Notes: generated from the sequence alone by a model not told the origin. A stretch of 64,000 nt of DNA from Candidatus Competibacter sp. (GCA_029624815.1 JARSSH010000025.1:1-64000), one strand, 5' to 3'; positions 16,473 to 28,754 are shown, numbered from the stretch's first letter. Made by a program: numbers and translations.

Positions 16473-17597
16473 TCAGATCAAGGTTTGCGGGTCGGCGTCC
16501 GCGGCAACCCTCGCCAGCAACTCCCGTCCGATCGCCGCCGCCCGCCAGCCGTGGCGTAACGGCGAATCTTCGCCCAGCAGTAGCTTCTCCACATCCCAGC
16601 GGTCGGCGATACATTGCGATGGGATGCGATAGTGGTCCGCGCGGGCTGCGATCAGCGCCAGCATCTCGTCCACCTCCGCGGCTTTTTCAGGCGGAAAACG
16701 AGGCCGGGGTGTCCGGATCGGCCATTGTTCCGGAGGTTCGGCGCGGGCGGCGGCGATGCGCGCCAGCAAGGGTTCCCCTTCTCGTTGCGCGGTGGTCGCC
16801 GGCAGGCCACGGATGCGCGATAGTTCGTCCGGAGTCTTCGGCATTCGCCGGGCCAGTTCGAGCAGCACCGCATCGTCGAGAATCCAGCGGCGCGGCCGGT
16901 CGTGCGTACTGGCTCGTTCCTCGCGCCAGGCTGCCAGCGCCCTTAATACCGCCCGCTGCACGCCGCGCAATCGGTTGTGCTCCCGAACCCGCCGCCAGAT
17001 TTCCCGCGGTTGCAAACGGTAACGATGAGGGGCTGCCAGTGCGGCGAAATCCTCAGCCAGCGCATCCAACCAGCCGCGCGCCGCCAGCGCCGCCTGTTGC
17101 CGTAGGTACAACTCCCGCAGATAACGCACATCGTCGGCTGCATAAGCCAGCCATTCCGGCGCCAACGGCCGGTGGCGCCAGTTGGCGCGCGTATGGGTTT
17201 TGTCCAGTTCCACGCCAAGCAGTTGTTGCACCAGGGCCGCATAGCCGATCTGGTTGCCATGACCCAATGCCAGCGCCGCCAATTGAGTATCGAACACGGG
17301 TGTCGGAACCGCGCCGCGCAGGTGGTGGAAAATTTCCAGATCCTGTTGGGCTGCGTGCAGCACCTTGGTCATCGCCGGGTCGTAGAGCAGATCCAGCAGC
17401 GGGTCCAGGGAGGGCAGCGCCAGCGGATCGATGCAGGCCACCTGGTCGGCGCTGGCGACCTGAATCAGACAAAGTTGTGGGTAAAAGGTCTGCTCGCGAA
17501 TGAATTCGGTATCCAGCGCCAGCCAGGCCGCGCCGCGCAACCCGGCGCAGAAGTCATTCAGCGCCGGCTGATCGACGATATAGAGCAGGTCGTTCAC
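16473..17597 (-). CDS. rnd: Ribonuclease D
   Basis: The 374-aa enzyme starts at GTG 17597, whose last two bases are shared with the moaC stop (GTGA overlap); this gives the same length as E. coli RNase D. The DEDD exonuclease signature is present: [10 protein letters not shown] (ExoI), [10 protein letters not shown] (ExoII) and [13 protein letters not shown] (ExoIII, with Tyr). Two HRDC-like helical regions follow. RNase D trims the 3' ends of tRNA and other stable RNAs. Translation is probably coupled to moaC. The frame continues upstream through moaC in another phase but has no support there. Confidence 0.93.
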   Translation of the reverse strand: MNDLLYIVDQPALNDFCAGLRGAAWLALDTEFIREQTFYPQLCLIQVASADQVACIDPLALPSLDPLLDLLYDPAMTKVLHAAQQDLEIFHHLRGAVPTPVFDTQLAALALGHGNQIGYAALVQQLLGVELDKTHTRANWRHRPLAPEWLAYAADDVRYLRELYLRQQAALAARGWLDALAEDFAALAAPHRYRLQPREIWRRVREHNRLRGVQRAVLRALAAWREERASTHDRPRRWILDDAVLLELARRMPKTPDELSRIRGLPATTAQREGEPLLARIAAARAEPPEQWPIRTPRPRFPPEKAAEVDEMLALIAARADHYRIPSQCIADRWDVEKLLLGEDSPLRHGWRAAAIGRELLARVAADADPQTLI

Positions 17598-18067
17598 GAA
17601 CGCCGCCAAGCGTCGGATCGGCCGCCGGTTTTTTCCAGCAGGCGAATATCGGTCAAGGTCATGCCGCGATCCACCGCCTTGCACATGTCGTAGATCGTCA
17701 GCAGCGCGACTTGCACCGCGGTCAGTGCCTCCATTTCCACCCCGGTGCGGCCATGAGTTTCCACGGTTGCCTGACAGCGAACGGTGTTTTGCTCCAGCAA
17801 AGGCTGTAAATCCACCGCCACACGGGTCAGGGTCAGCGGATGACACAGCGGAATCAGGTCGGCGGTGCGCTTGGCGCCCATGATGCCAGCGATGCGCGCC
17901 ACGCTTAGTACGTCGCCTTTGGCGTGCGTTCCAGTGACGATACGTTCCAGAGTCGTGGCTTGCATCAAAATACAGCCCTCGGCGACCGCGGTCCGGTGGG
18001 TGACGGTCTTGTCGCCGACATCGACCATGTGGGCTTCGCCGGCGGCATTGAAATGAGTCAGGGACAT
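17594..18067 (-). CDS. moaC: Cyclic pyranopterin monophosphate synthase
   Basis: The 157-aa protein aligns throughout with Moa[19 protein letters not shown] at the start, [19 protein letters not shown] in the middle and [20 protein letters not shown] near the end, including the catalytic Lys/His region. It converts the 3',8-cyclo-GTP made by MoaA to cPMP in molybdenum cofactor synthesis. No other moa gene lies nearby. It overlaps rnd by 4 nt and follows the hppA terminator, so it has its own promoter in the 18068-18106 region or is read through. Confidence 0.95.
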   Translation of the reverse strand: MSLTHFNAAGEAHMVDVGDKTVTHRTAVAEGCILMQATTLERIVTGTHAKGDVLSVARIAGIMGAKRTADLIPLCHPLTLTRVAVDLQPLLEQNTVRCQATVETHGRTGVEMEALTAVQVALLTIYDMCKAVDRGMTLTDIRLLEKTGGRSDAWRRS

Positions 18068-18106
18068 GACGGGGGAAGAGCGGGAAAGCGGTGCGAGAAA
18101 ATGGAT

Positions 18107-18131
18107 GGGGCGAGGATAATTTCCTCGCCCC
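18107..18131 (-). terminator. Intrinsic terminator after hppA
   Basis: On the minus strand a perfect 10-bp stem (GGGGCGAGGA / TCCTCGCCCC, 5-nt loop) is followed by ATCCATTTTC, 50 bp after the hppA stop. A second hairpin (18149-18175, TGCAAC..GTTGCA) lies between. Together they should end hppA transcription before moaC. Confidence 0.75.
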
Positions 18132-18180
18132 TCGACGATACTGGCGGATGCAACGGGCTTCCTGCCCGTGTTGCATGACC

Positions 18181-20226
18181 CTACATGGTCGCCAGCAACG
18201 GCACGATCAGCAACGCGACGATGTTGATGATCTTGATCAGCGGGTTGACCGCCGGGCCGGCGGTGTCCTTGTAGGGATCGCCGACGGTGTCGCCGGTCAC
18301 CGAGGCCTTATGCGCCTCCGAGCCCTTGCCGCCGAAGTTGCCGTCTTCGATGTACTTCTTGGCGTTATCCCAAGCGCCGCCGCCGGCGGTCATGGAGATC
18401 GCCACGAACAGGCCGGTCACGATAGTGCCCATCAGCAGGCCGCCCAAGGCTTTCGGACCGGCTTCGGGCCCCATCAGCCAAGCCATGCCGAACGCGACCA
18501 CGATCGGCGTCAACACCGGCAACAGCGACGGCACGATCATCTCCTTGATCGCCGACTTGGTCAGCAAATCCACCGCCCGCGAATAATCCGGCTTGGTGGT
18601 GCCTTCCATGATGCCGGCGATTTCCCGGAATTGCCGGCGCACCTCCATCACCACGCTGCCGGCGGCGCGACCGACCGCTTCCATCGCCATCGCGCCGAAC
18701 AGGAACGGGATCATGCCGCCGATGAACAGACCGATGATCACCACCGGGTCGGTCAGCTCGAAGCTAACCTTGATGTCCGCCAGCGCCAGCTTATGCTCGA
18801 AGTCGGCAAACAGCACCAGCGCTGCCAGTGCCGCCGAACCAATGGCATAACCCTTGGTCACGGCCTTGGTGGTGTTGCCCACCGCGTCCAGCGGATCGGT
18901 GATGCCGCGAATCTTCTCGTCCATGTCCGCCATTTCGGCGATGCCGCCGGCGTTGTCGGTGATCGGCCCGTAGGCGTCCAGGGCGACGATGATACCAGCC
19001 ATGGAGAGCATCGAGGTCGCGGCGATGGCAATGCCGTACAACCCGGCCCAAGAGTAGGACAGACCGATGCTCAGGCAGACCGCCAGCACCGGCAGGGCGG
19101 TGGCCTTCATCGATACCGCCAGACCGGCGATGATGTTGGTGGCGTGACCGGTGGTGCAGGCTTCGGCCAACTTTTGCACGGGGCTGAATTCAGTGGCGGT
19201 GTAATACTCGGTGAAAACCACCATGGCGGCGGTCAAACCCAGTCCGATCAGCGCCGAACCGTAGAGACCCCAGGGATGCTGATCGCCCATCAGCACGAAG
19301 ATGACGGGCAGGAAGGCCACCGCGGCGATACCGCCAGCCACGCCCAAACCGCGATACAGGGCATTCATGATCTTTTCGCCTTCGCGGGCCTTGACGAACC
19401 CGCAGCCGATGATCGAGGCGATGATCGACACGCCGCCCATCAGCAGCGGCAGGACAATGGCGTTCTGGGTGGAACCTCCGGTGAACATCAGACTGCCGAC
19501 CAACATGGTGGCGATGATGGTCACCGCGTAGGTCTCGAACAAGTCGGCGGCCATGCCGGCGCAGTCGCCCACATTGTCGCCCACGTTGTCGGCGATGACC
19601 GCCGGGTTGCGCGGATCGTCTTCGGGGATACCGGCCTCCACCTTGCCGACCAGGTCGGCGCCCACGTCGGCGCCCTTGGTGAAAATGCCACCGCCCAGAC
19701 GAGCGAAAATCGAGATCAGCGAACTACCGAAGGCCAGTCCGACCAGCGGGCCGAGATCGGCAACCGCGCCGCTGAATCCGCCCAGCAGCATGTAATAGCC
19801 GGCCACGCCAAGCAGACCCAGACCGACCACCAGCAGGCCGGTGATCGCGCCGCCGCGAAACGCCACTTCCAGCGCCGCGTTCAGACCATCGTGCGCCGCT
19901 TGAGCGGTGCGGACATTGGCGCGCACCGAGACGTACATACCGATGTAACCGGCCACGCCGGAACAGATTGCGCCGATGGCGAAGCCGATGGCCGACAGCG
20001 CGCCCAGAGTGAAGAAGATCACCACGCCGATGACCACGCCGACGATGGCGATGGTGGTGTACTGCCGGTTCAGGTAGGCGCGGGCGCCTTCCTGGACGGC
20101 GGCGGCGATTTCCTGCATCCGGGCGTTGCCGGCATCCTTGGCCAATACCCACTTAACCGATTGGACGCCGTAGACGAGCGCGCCGATGGCGCAGACCAAC
20201 GCAATGATCAATCCTACCGCCGCCAT
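18181..20226 (-). CDS. hppA: Membrane proton-pumping pyrophosphatase (K+-independent type)
   Basis: ATG 20226 is preceded by GGAGGAA at 8 nt, giving a 681-aa integral membrane protein with about 16 transmembrane segments. The family signatures are clear: [11 protein letters not shown] near the N-terminus, [19 protein letters not shown] and [13 protein letters not shown] in the PPi/Mg site. [14 protein letters not shown] has Lys where K+-dependent enzymes have Ala, indicating a K+-independent H+ pump. It couples PPi hydrolysis to proton export. The soluble PPase gene ppa lies upstream on the same strand, so two PPi-consuming enzymes are adjacent. A 16-codon frame overlaps the start region. Confidence 0.96.
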   Translation of the reverse strand: MAAVGLIIALVCAIGALVYGVQSVKWVLAKDAGNARMQEIAAAVQEGARAYLNRQYTTIAIVGVVIGVVIFFTLGALSAIGFAIGAICSGVAGYIGMYVSVRANVRTAQAAHDGLNAALEVAFRGGAITGLLVVGLGLLGVAGYYMLLGGFSGAVADLGPLVGLAFGSSLISIFARLGGGIFTKGADVGADLVGKVEAGIPEDDPRNPAVIADNVGDNVGDCAGMAADLFETYAVTIIATMLVGSLMFTGGSTQNAIVLPLLMGGVSIIASIIGCGFVKAREGEKIMNALYRGLGVAGGIAAVAFLPVIFVLMGDQHPWGLYGSALIGLGLTAAMVVFTEYYTATEFSPVQKLAEACTTGHATNIIAGLAVSMKATALPVLAVCLSIGLSYSWAGLYGIAIAATSMLSMAGIIVALDAYGPITDNAGGIAEMADMDEKIRGITDPLDAVGNTTKAVTKGYAIGSAALAALVLFADFEHKLALADIKVSFELTDPVVIIGLFIGGMIPFLFGAMAMEAVGRAAGSVVMEVRRQFREIAGIMEGTTKPDYSRAVDLLTKSAIKEMIVPSLLPVLTPIVVAFGMAWLMGPEAGPKALGGLLMGTIVTGLFVAISMTAGGGAWDNAKKYIEDGNFGGKGSEAHKASVTGDTVGDPYKDTAGPAVNPLIKIINIVALLIVPLLATM

Positions 20227-20264
20227 GACAAGGTTCCTCCAGGATGTGAATAACGTATCCGCAT
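20214..20264 (-). CDS. Possible 16-aa leader peptide overlapping the hppA start
   Basis: ATG 20264 has GGGAG 6 nt upstream and opens a 16-codon frame ([16 protein letters not shown]) that ends 12 nt inside hppA. The hppA ribosome-binding site lies within this frame, so its translation could control access to hppA. The short length makes it uncertain. Confidence 0.3.
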   Translation of the reverse strand: MRIRYSHPGGTLSWRR

Positions 20265-20524
20265 GATATTCTCCCAATTATTGTGCGATATTTGTTGTAT
20301 TTCGCGCGACTGGCCGGGCGAATCCCGGAACCCGACTTGGACGCGACGCCATGCCCAAGCCACCGGGCGGGGAATCCGGAGCGGCCTTTCAAGCTTCCCT
20401 AAGAATAGGTTAAGGATAACCATAACATACAGCCTGGATGGTCGGCGACCACCAGCGCGCGACCCGTTGCGACCGCACGGTGCGCGACAGCGACGAGAAG
20501 CCACAAGGCGGGCCGCCGCTTCAC

Positions 20525-21058
20525 TTATTTTTCCTGGTTATAGCGTTCCACGCTCTCCAGAATCTCGGCCTTGGCCTCTTCCAGACTGCCCCAGCCGTCG
20601 AGGCGGACCCATTTGCCGGAATCGAGATCCTTGTAGTGCTGGAAAAAATGGGCGATCTGATTCAACTGCGCCTTGGACATCTGTTCGACCGACTCGATAT
20701 GGTCGTACAGGGCGCATTCCTGCTTGATGGGCACCGCCAGCAACTTGGCGTCTCCTCCTCCTTCATCGGTCATTTTCAGCACGCCCAGCGGCCGGCAGCG
20801 CACCACGCAACCGCTGATGACCGGCAACGGGGCCACCACCAGCACGTCCAGCGGATCGCCGTCCTCGCAAAGCGTGTTGGGGATGTAGCCGTAGTTGCAG
20901 GGGTAGTGCATCGCGGTGTTCATGAAACGGTCCACGAACAGCGCGCCGGATTCCTTGTCCACTTCATACTTGACCGGGTCGGAATGCGCGGGGATTTCAA
21001 CGATGACGTTGAACTCGTCCGGAAGATTATGACCGGCGCCTACTCTGTCCAGAATCAT
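20525..21058 (-). CDS. ppa: Soluble inorganic pyrophosphatase, family I
   Basis: ATG 21058 (AGGCGAG upstream) gives 177 aa, almost the E. coli length (176), although the frame extends to 21142. Family I signatures are visible: [20 protein letters not shown], the metal-binding [10 protein letters not shown] and YDHIESV plus [15 protein letters not shown]. The enzyme hydrolyses PPi released by biosynthesis. It is followed on the same strand, after 298 bp, by hppA. The two products may divide PPi between energy conservation and simple removal; that is inference. Confidence 0.95.
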   Translation of the reverse strand: MILDRVGAGHNLPDEFNVIVEIPAHSDPVKYEVDKESGALFVDRFMNTAMHYPCNYGYIPNTLCEDGDPLDVLVVAPLPVISGCVVRCRPLGVLKMTDEGGGDAKLLAVPIKQECALYDHIESVEQMSKAQLNQIAHFFQHYKDLDSGKWVRLDGWGSLEEAKAEILESVERYNQEK

Positions 21059-21217
21059 GGATCTCGCCTTTATATGTAGTAATGCCGCGTTGATAAGGAG
21101 AAGGATGCTTATACTACAACAAGGCCGGACGCTTGGCAGCATGGCGGCGCCAGCGCCTCGTGGGCAACATGCATTTCGCGGCGGACGGCGGCGTGGCGGT
21201 GGCGCGATGCTGGACGC

Positions 21218-21925
21218 TTAGCCACCCAAATAGGCTTTGCGAACCTCGTCGTTGGCCAGGAGGTTGGCGCCGGTGTCGGCCAGCACGATGCGGCCGTTTT
21301 CCAGCACGTAGCCGCGATCGGCCAGTTGCAGGGCGCGGTGGGCGTTCTGCTCGACCAGGAAGATGGTCACCCCTTCTTCGCGGATCTCCTTCAGAATCTG
21401 AAAAATCTGGGCGATGATGATCGGCGCCAACCCTAGCGAGGGCTCGTCCAGCAGCAGCAGGTTGGGCCGGCTCATCAGGCCGCGGCCGATGGCCAGCATC
21501 TGTTGCTCGCCGCCGGACAGGGTGCCGCCGCGCTGGTCGCGGCGTTCCTTGAGTCGGGGAAACAGGGTAAAAACCCGCTCCAGATCGGTTTCCAGCCGCG
21601 CCTTGTCGGCGAAGAAACCGCCCATTTGCAGATTTTCCCGCACGGTCAGGCCGGGGAAAATACGCCGCCCTTCCGGCACCTGCGCCAGCCCGCACTGCAT
21701 GATGACGTGGGTCGGCTTGTGGGTGATGTCCTGCCCCTCGAAAAAGACGCTGCCTTTCGTCGCCCGCGGCGAGCCGCAAATGGTCATGAGCAACGTGCTT
21801 TTGCCGGCGCCGTTGGCGCCGATCAGGGTGACGATCTCGCCGGGATGCACCTCCAGCGAGACCCCCTTGAGCGCCTCGATTTGGCCATAGAACGTATGGA
21901 CGTTGTCCAGCTTCAGCATCTTCAC
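21218..21925 (-). CDS. livF: Branched-chain amino acid ABC transporter ATPase LivF
   Basis: The 235-aa ATPase has Walker A GANGAGKST (about 37-45), signature LSGGEQQMLA, Walker B LLLLDEPSLGL and switch His in VEQNAH. It energises branched-chain amino acid import on the cytoplasmic face. It is the last gene of livKHMGF and overlaps livG by 4 nt (ATGA). Length fits LivF (about 235 aa). Confidence 0.95.
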   Translation of the reverse strand: MKMLKLDNVHTFYGQIEALKGVSLEVHPGEIVTLIGANGAGKSTLLMTICGSPRATKGSVFFEGQDITHKPTHVIMQCGLAQVPEGRRIFPGLTVRENLQMGGFFADKARLETDLERVFTLFPRLKERRDQRGGTLSGGEQQMLAIGRGLMSRPNLLLLDEPSLGLAPIIIAQIFQILKEIREEGVTIFLVEQNAHRALQLADRGYVLENGRIVLADTGANLLANDEVRKAYLGG

Positions 21926-22724
21926 TCTTCCCCCAAATACGCCTTGATCACCCGCGGATCGCTGCGGATTTCATCCGGCGTACCGGTGGCGATGGGCCGA
22001 CCGTACTCCATGACCAGGATCTCGTCGGAAATGCCCATGACCAAACTCATGTCGTGCTCGATCAGCAGCACCGCCACGCCGTGCTCGGCGCGCAGATCGT
22101 TGATGAGTCGGTCCAGATCGCGGGTTTCCTGCGGGTTGAGACCGGCCGCCGGTTCGTCGAGCATCAACAGCTTGGGATGGGTGATCATGCAGCGGGCGAT
22201 TTCCAGCCGCCGTTGTTGACCGTAGGCGAGATTGCCGGCCTCACGGTTGGCGACTGGGAGCAATCCGACCTTGTCCAGCCAAAACACCGCTCGCTCCAGC
22301 GCTTCGGCCTCGGCGCGACGGTAGTTGGGGGTTTTGAACAAACCGTGCAATAGCCGGGTTTCCAATTGCGTGTGCTGGGAAATCAGCAGATTCTCGACCA
22401 CGGTCATGGTCTTGAACAGTCGCACGTTCTGAAAGGTGCGCACCAGCCCCAGCCGGGCGATGCGATGGCTGCTCAGGTGGTGAATCGGCTGGCCATCGAG
22501 GGTCACGCTGCCGGTGGTCGGACGGTAGAAGCCACCGACGCAGTTGAATACCGTGGTTTTACCGGCGCCGTTGGGGCCGATAATGGCGAAGATTTGGTCG
22601 CGGCGGACGTCGAAGTTCACGGTGTCCACCGCCAGCAGGCCGCCGAAGCGCATGCTGAGGCCGCGAACTTCCAGCAGCGGGGATGGGGTGGGTTCGGCGG
22701 CGGCGGTCTTGCCGAGCGAGCGGC

Positions 22725-22728
<4 letters not shown>
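21922..22728 (-). CDS. livG: Branched-chain amino acid ABC transporter ATPase LivG
   Basis: The 268-aa ATPase carries Walker [10 protein letters not shown] (about 50-58), signature [13 protein letters not shown] and Walker [13 protein letters not shown], with switch His in [11 protein letters not shown], typical of LivG. Its first 15 or so residues ([17 protein letters not shown]) are an extra, weakly conserved extension. It overlaps livM by 4 nt (ATGA) upstream and livF by 4 nt downstream, so all four genes are translationally coupled. Confidence 0.95.
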
Positions 22729-23999
<1,271 letters not shown>

Positions 24000-24002
24000 G
24001 GC

Positions 24003-24932
24003 TCACACCTTTTCCACGTCCGGGCGGCCCAGCAAACCGCTGGGTCGCACCAGAAGCACCCCGATCAGCAGGGCGAACGCCACCACATCCTTGTATTCGG
24101 TGCGCAGGTACGCCGAGGCGAAACTTTCGGCCAGCCCGAGCACCACCCCGCCCAGCATCGCGCCCGGAATGCTGCCGATGCCGCCCAGCACCGCCGCGGT
24201 AAACGCCTTCAGGCCGGCGATGAAGCCGATGAAGGGATTGACCAGCCCGTAATACATGGACACCAGCACGCCCGCCACCGCCGCCAGCGCCGCGCCCAGC
24301 ACGAAGGTCAGGGCGATCACCCGATCGGTATCGATGCCCAGCAGGTTGGCCATGGCTCGATCCTGAGAGCAGGCCCGACAGGCCCGGCCCATCCGCGAGC
24401 GGGAGATGAACAAGGTCAACACCGTCATCGATACCACGGTGACCGCCGCGATCAGCACTTGCATGTAGGACAGGTAGACCTGAAACCCGTCTTCGGGTCC
24501 GAAGCGCCAGCCGCCGGTCAATACCGGCTGCATCGATACATCGCGGGCGCCCTGGCCAAGCTGCACGTAGTTTTGCAGGAAGATCGACACGCCGATGGCC
24601 GAGATCAGCGGCACCAGTCGGGGGCTGCCGCGCAACGGCCGGTAGGCCAGCCGCTCCACGGTCCAGCCGTAGGAACCGGTCACCAGGATGCTGACCGCCA
24701 GGGTCGCCAGAAGAATCAGCGAGATGCTGTCCACACCGAACAAGCCCAGCACGGTGATGACCAGCAGGCCGACGTAGGCCCCGATCATGTAGATTTCGCC
24801 GTGGGCGAAATTGATCATGCCGATGATGCCGTACACCATGGTGTAGCCGATGGCGATCAGCGCATAAATGCTGCCCAGGGTCAGGCCGTTGATCGCCTGT
24901 TGGATGAATTCGAGGAGGGAGGAACCGGACAT
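24003..24932 (-). CDS. livH: Branched-chain amino acid ABC permease LivH
   Basis: The 309-aa permease begins with LEFIQQAINGLTLGSIYALI, the hallmark LivH opening, followed by MVYGIIGMINFAHGEIYMIG. About eight transmembrane segments and the coupling loop (RACRACSQDRAMANLLGID) are present. It is encoded 84 bp after livK, which has no strong terminator between, so the operon is continuous. It pairs with LivM. Confidence 0.95.
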   Translation of the reverse strand: MSGSSLLEFIQQAINGLTLGSIYALIAIGYTMVYGIIGMINFAHGEIYMIGAYVGLLVITVLGLFGVDSISLILLATLAVSILVTGSYGWTVERLAYRPLRGSPRLVPLISAIGVSIFLQNYVQLGQGARDVSMQPVLTGGWRFGPEDGFQVYLSYMQVLIAAVTVVSMTVLTLFISRSRMGRACRACSQDRAMANLLGIDTDRVIALTFVLGAALAAVAGVLVSMYYGLVNPFIGFIAGLKAFTAAVLGGIGSIPGAMLGGVVLGLAESFASAYLRTEYKDVVAFALLIGVLLVRPSGLLGRPDVEKV

Positions 24933-25016
24933 GGACGCCGCATCCGAGGTGGTGGGGCAGGGGATGGGGGACAGGAGGCAGGTTGTGTTTTACCCGCGCC
25001 CCTGCGTCGAACGCTG

Positions 25017-26138
25017 TTACTTGACCGGCGTCTTGGTGGCGTCGGCGTGCCACTCGAAGATAACGAATTCAAACTCCTTCAGGTCGCCGTTGTCCTTGAA
25101 GGCCACGTTGCCGATCGGCGTCTGGAAACTGTTCTTGTGGATGTACTCGGCCAGTTTGACCGGATCCTCGGTTTTGGCGCCCTGAATGGCGTCGGCGATG
25201 ATTCGCACCGCCGAATAGGACGGCATCACGAACGGGCCGGTGGGGTCTTGGCCCTTATCCTTGAAGGCCTTGACCAGATTGGCGTTGGCGGGATCGGTGC
25301 TGAAATCGGCGGGCAAGGTCACCAGCAAGCCTTCCGAGGCCGGGCCGGCGATGGCGCTGATGTCTTTATTGCCGACGCCTTCCGGACCCATGTATTTGGT
25401 ATCGAAGCCCTGCTCGCGCGACTGGCGCAGCAGCAAGCCCAGTTCCGGGTGGTAGCCACCGTAGTAGACGAAATCCACTTCGTCCTTCTTCATCTTGGTG
25501 ATCAGGGCCGAGAAATCGGTTTGACCCTTGCTGATGCCCTCGAACAGCACCGGCTGGATACCGGCGGCCTTGACGGTCTTGTCGACTTCCTTGGCGATGC
25601 CCTCGCCGTACTGTTGCTTGTCATGGAGGATCGCCAGCTTCTTCGGTTTGATCTGGGTGGCGATATAGCGGCCGGCGGTTGGCCCCTGCTGATCGTCGGT
25701 GCCGATGGTGCGGAACACCATCCGATAACCCTGCTGGGTGATGGCGGGGTTGGTGGCGGCCGGAGTGATCATGAGGATGCCTTCCTCCTCATACAACTTG
25801 GAGGCCGGCTGGGTCGAACCGGAGCACAAGTGTCCGACCACGTATTTAATTTTGTCGTTGACGATCTGGTTGGCGACGGCGACCGCCTGCTTGGGCTCGC
25901 ACACGTCGTCGATCAGCACCGCTTCCAGCATCTTGCCGTTGACTCCGCCCTTGGCATTGATTTGCTCGACCGCCATCTTGGCGCCGCTCATTTGCATGTC
26001 GCCGTACTGAGCGACCGGGCCAGTGATCGGGCCGGCCACGGCGATTTTTACGGTATCGGCGGCATGCGCCACCCCGCCCAAAACCAGAACGACCGCGCCG
26101 ACGGCGGCGCTTAGAACATTACGGCTAAAAGTGTTCAT
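25017..26138 (-). CDS. livK: Branched-chain amino acid periplasmic binding protein
   Basis: ATG 26138 has GAGAGGA upstream and yields a 373-aa protein with a Sec signal peptide (about 1-24, ending VAHAADT). The mature part matches the LivJ/LivK fold: TVKIAVAGPITGPVAQYGD, then EPKQAVAVANQIVND and GHLCSGSTQPAS, with a disulfide-like Cys pair. It binds Leu/Ile/Val in the periplasm. It is the first gene of the transporter operon, and the 220-bp region upstream holds the promoter. Some members bind other amino acids or amides, so specificity is inferred. Confidence 0.93.
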   Translation of the reverse strand: MNTFSRNVLSAAVGAVVLVLGGVAHAADTVKIAVAGPITGPVAQYGDMQMSGAKMAVEQINAKGGVNGKMLEAVLIDDVCEPKQAVAVANQIVNDKIKYVVGHLCSGSTQPASKLYEEEGILMITPAATNPAITQQGYRMVFRTIGTDDQQGPTAGRYIATQIKPKKLAILHDKQQYGEGIAKEVDKTVKAAGIQPVLFEGISKGQTDFSALITKMKKDEVDFVYYGGYHPELGLLLRQSREQGFDTKYMGPEGVGNKDISAIAGPASEGLLVTLPADFSTDPANANLVKAFKDKGQDPTGPFVMPSYSAVRIIADAIQGAKTEDPVKLAEYIHKNSFQTPIGNVAFKDNGDLKEFEFVIFEWHADATKTPVK

Positions 26139-26358
26139 CAAGCGTCCTCTCTTCGTGATGATGGTTTCAATGGGTTTGACTGAATCCGCCACGGATGGGC
26201 GTTTGTATTTAACTGCTTAAAGAATTAACTAAATCCCCAGAGAGAACAAGCCGCGTTGAAAAATCGACGCAGGGGACGGTGCGAAAATACCGGAGATTCC
26301 AACGCGAAAACCTAAACCGCGCGATCCTCGCGCAAGCGCCTTCTCCCCGCCGACGACA

Positions 26359-27222
26359 TCAGCCCCGCAGGGTTGCCAGGATCGCGCGGGCGGCGTTCGA
26401 CAAGGTACGCCCCGTGTGTCGCATCATCCCCAAGGTACGCTCCAGCCGCAGCCCATCCACATTCAGTTCGAGCAGTTCCCCATCTCGCATGGTGCGCGGC
26501 AGCACGCTCCAGCCCAGCCCAACCGCCACCATCATCTTGATGGTTTCCAGATAGTTGGTGGAAAACGCCACCAGCGGCGTCACCCCTAGCCGTGCCAGGC
26601 CCTCCTCGATGAGTTGTCGGGTGAAGGTCGCCTCCCCTGGCAGAATGGCGGGATATCGGCTCAATCGTTCCGGTGCGACGGTGGTCCGCTCCGCCAACGG
26701 GTGAGCGGGCGAGGCGACCGCCGCCAACGGATCCGGCCAGAGCGGCAACGCTTCCAGTGGCGGTTCGACCCGTGGCGGCAAGGTAATGACCGCCAGATCC
26801 ACTTCGCCGCGCAGCACCGCCGCGCCGGCCAGCTCCGAATCCATGAACCGCATGTCCAAACGTACCTGGGGATAGCGGCTGGAAAAGGTTCGCAATACCG
26901 GCGGCAGGCGGTGCAAACCGATATGATGGCTGGTGGCAAGGACCAACGGCCCGGCGACGGCTCCGGATAAATTGCGCAGCGCCCGCCCGGTGTCGTCCAG
27001 CTCGGCCAGGATGCGCAGCGCCCGCGGCAGCAGCACGCCGCCAGCCTCGGTCAGTCGCACCGCCCGGCCCAGCCGGTCGAACAGCCGCGTATCCAGCTCC
27101 CCTTCCAGCGCCGCCAGGCGCTTGCTGACCGCCGGTTGGGTTAGGTGCAGCCGCTCGGCGGCCAGCGAAAACGAACCGCTGTCGGCGATGGTGACAAAAG
27201 CCTGCAAGCCGGCGATATCCAT
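26359..27222 (-). CDS. LysR-family regulator divergent from leuC
   Basis: The 287-aa protein has an N-terminal winged helix (about 1-60; LQAFVTIADSGSFSLAAERL and TQPAVSKRLAALEGEL) and a periplasmic-binding-like effector domain (about 90-287). It is divergent from leuC with a 128-bp gap, the usual place for a LysR regulator to act on both itself and its neighbour. A LysR gene beside leuC is also seen in Pseudomonas. Control of leuCDB by a leucine-pathway intermediate is a reasonable inference. No clean T-N11-A operator could be picked out by eye. Confidence 0.9.
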   Translation of the reverse strand: MDIAGLQAFVTIADSGSFSLAAERLHLTQPAVSKRLAALEGELDTRLFDRLGRAVRLTEAGGVLLPRALRILAELDDTGRALRNLSGAVAGPLVLATSHHIGLHRLPPVLRTFSSRYPQVRLDMRFMDSELAGAAVLRGEVDLAVITLPPRVEPPLEALPLWPDPLAAVASPAHPLAERTTVAPERLSRYPAILPGEATFTRQLIEEGLARLGVTPLVAFSTNYLETIKMMVAVGLGWSVLPRTMRDGELLELNVDGLRLERTLGMMRHTGRTLSNAARAILATLRG

Positions 27223-27350
27223 AGGGAACGAAGGTCGTTTTAGTCGGGACGATGGATGCTTTTATTTTATACGAATTATGAAAAATATGAATTTGCGTTA
27301 TCAATTGGCGCGTTTTAAGCTGGACGATATCTTGAGGCAGGAGGTAAGAC

Positions 27351-28754
27351 ATGGCCGGCAAGACCCTTTACGACAAGCTTTGGGACAGTCACTTGGTGAG
27401 GACCGATGCCGGCGGCACGGCGCTGCTCTATATCGACCGCCACCTAGTGCATGAGGTGACCTCGCCGCAGGCCTTCGAGGGCCTGCAACTGGCCGAACGC
27501 CGGCCGTGGCGTCTGGAATCCATGGTGGCCATGCCCGATCACAACACACCCACCGATCCCGGCTTCACCACCATCGCCGATCCGGTATCGCGCCTGCAAG
27601 TCGAAACCCTGGACGCCAACGCCCGCGCCCATGGTCTGCGCTATTTTCCCATCGGCGACGCCCGTCGCGGCATCGTGCATGTGGTCGGGCCGGAACAGGG
27701 CGCCACCCTGCCGGGCATGACCGTGGTCTGCGGTGACTCGCACACCTCGACCCACGGTGCGTTTGGCGCGCTGGCCTTCGGCATCGGCACCTCCGAGGTC
27801 GAGCATGTGATGGCGACCCAGTGCCTGATTCAGAAAAAATCCAGGACGATGCTGGTGCGGGTGGACGGCCGGACCCGGCCGGGCATCACCGCCAAGGATA
27901 TCGTGCTGGCGATTATCGGTCGGATCGGCACCGCCGGCGGCACCGGTCATGCCATCGAGTTCGGCGGCGACGCCATCCGGGCGCTGAGCATGGAAGGGCG
28001 GATGACGGTCTGCAACATGGCCATCGAGGCCGGCGCCCGCGCCGGCATGGTCGCGGTGGACGACACCACGCTCGCCTACGTCAAGGACCGGCCGTTCGCA
28101 CCGCAAGGCGAGGGATGGGAACGGGCGGTCGCGGCTTGGCGCGAGTTGCACAGCGATCCCGATGCCCGCTTCGACCGGGTGGTGACGCTGGACGCGACGG
28201 CGATCCAGCCGCAGGTCACCTGGGGCACTTCGCCGGAGATGGTGGCGGCGGTAGGCGGGCGCATTCCCGATCCCGCCCAGGAAAGCGATCCGATTAAGCG
28301 CGACGGCATGGAACGGGCGCTGCGCTACATGGGCCTGCGGCCGAATATGCCGATTACCTCGATCAAGCTGGATCGAGTCTTCATCGGATCCTGCACCAAC
28401 GGCCGCATCGAGGATCTGCGCGCGGCGGCGGCGGTGATCAAGGGCCGCAAGGTCGCGCCGAGCATCAAGCAGGCGCTGGTGGTGCCGGGTTCCGGCCTGG
28501 TGAAACAGCAGGCCGAGGCCGAGGGCTTGGACCGGGTGTTTACCGCCGCCGGCTTCGAGTGGCGCGAGCCGGGCTGCTCGATGTGCCTGGCGATGAACGC
28601 CGACCGTTTGCTGCCTGGCGAGCACTGCGCCTCGACCTCCAACCGCAATTTCGAAGGGCGGCAGGGGCAGGGCGGGCGCACCCATCTGGTCAGTCCGGCG
28701 ATGGCGGCGGCGGCGGCGCTGGCCGGTCATTTCGTGGACGTGCGGATTTATTGA
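27351..28754 (+). CDS. leuC: 3-Isopropylmalate dehydratase large subunit
   Basis: The 467-aa enzyme starts at ATG 27351 behind a strong AGGAGG. It has the aconitase-family [4Fe-4S] cysteines in [13 protein letters not shown] and [10 protein letters not shown], and the substrate loop [20 protein letters not shown]. With LeuD it isomerises 2- to 3-isopropylmalate. It leads the leuCDB operon, 11 nt ahead of leuD. Length equals the E. coli enzyme (466 aa). Confidence 0.97.
   Translation: MAGKTLYDKLWDSHLVRTDAGGTALLYIDRHLVHEVTSPQAFEGLQLAERRPWRLESMVAMPDHNTPTDPGFTTIADPVSRLQVETLDANARAHGLRYFPIGDARRGIVHVVGPEQGATLPGMTVVCGDSHTSTHGAFGALAFGIGTSEVEHVMATQCLIQKKSRTMLVRVDGRTRPGITAKDIVLAIIGRIGTAGGTGHAIEFGGDAIRALSMEGRMTVCNMAIEAGARAGMVAVDDTTLAYVKDRPFAPQGEGWERAVAAWRELHSDPDARFDRVVTLDATAIQPQVTWGTSPEMVAAVGGRIPDPAQESDPIKRDGMERALRYMGLRPNMPITSIKLDRVFIGSCTNGRIEDLRAAAAVIKGRKVAPSIKQALVVPGSGLVKQQAEAEGLDRVFTAAGFEWREPGCSMCLAMNADRLLPGEHCASTSNRNFEGRQGQGGRTHLVSPAMAAAAALAGHFVDVRIY

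Noticed and set aside
18091-20253. A 720-codon open frame on the plus strand opposite hppA
   Set aside because: It is the antisense of hppA, is His/Asp/Gln-rich and has no ribosome-binding site. High-GC codon bias makes such frames common.
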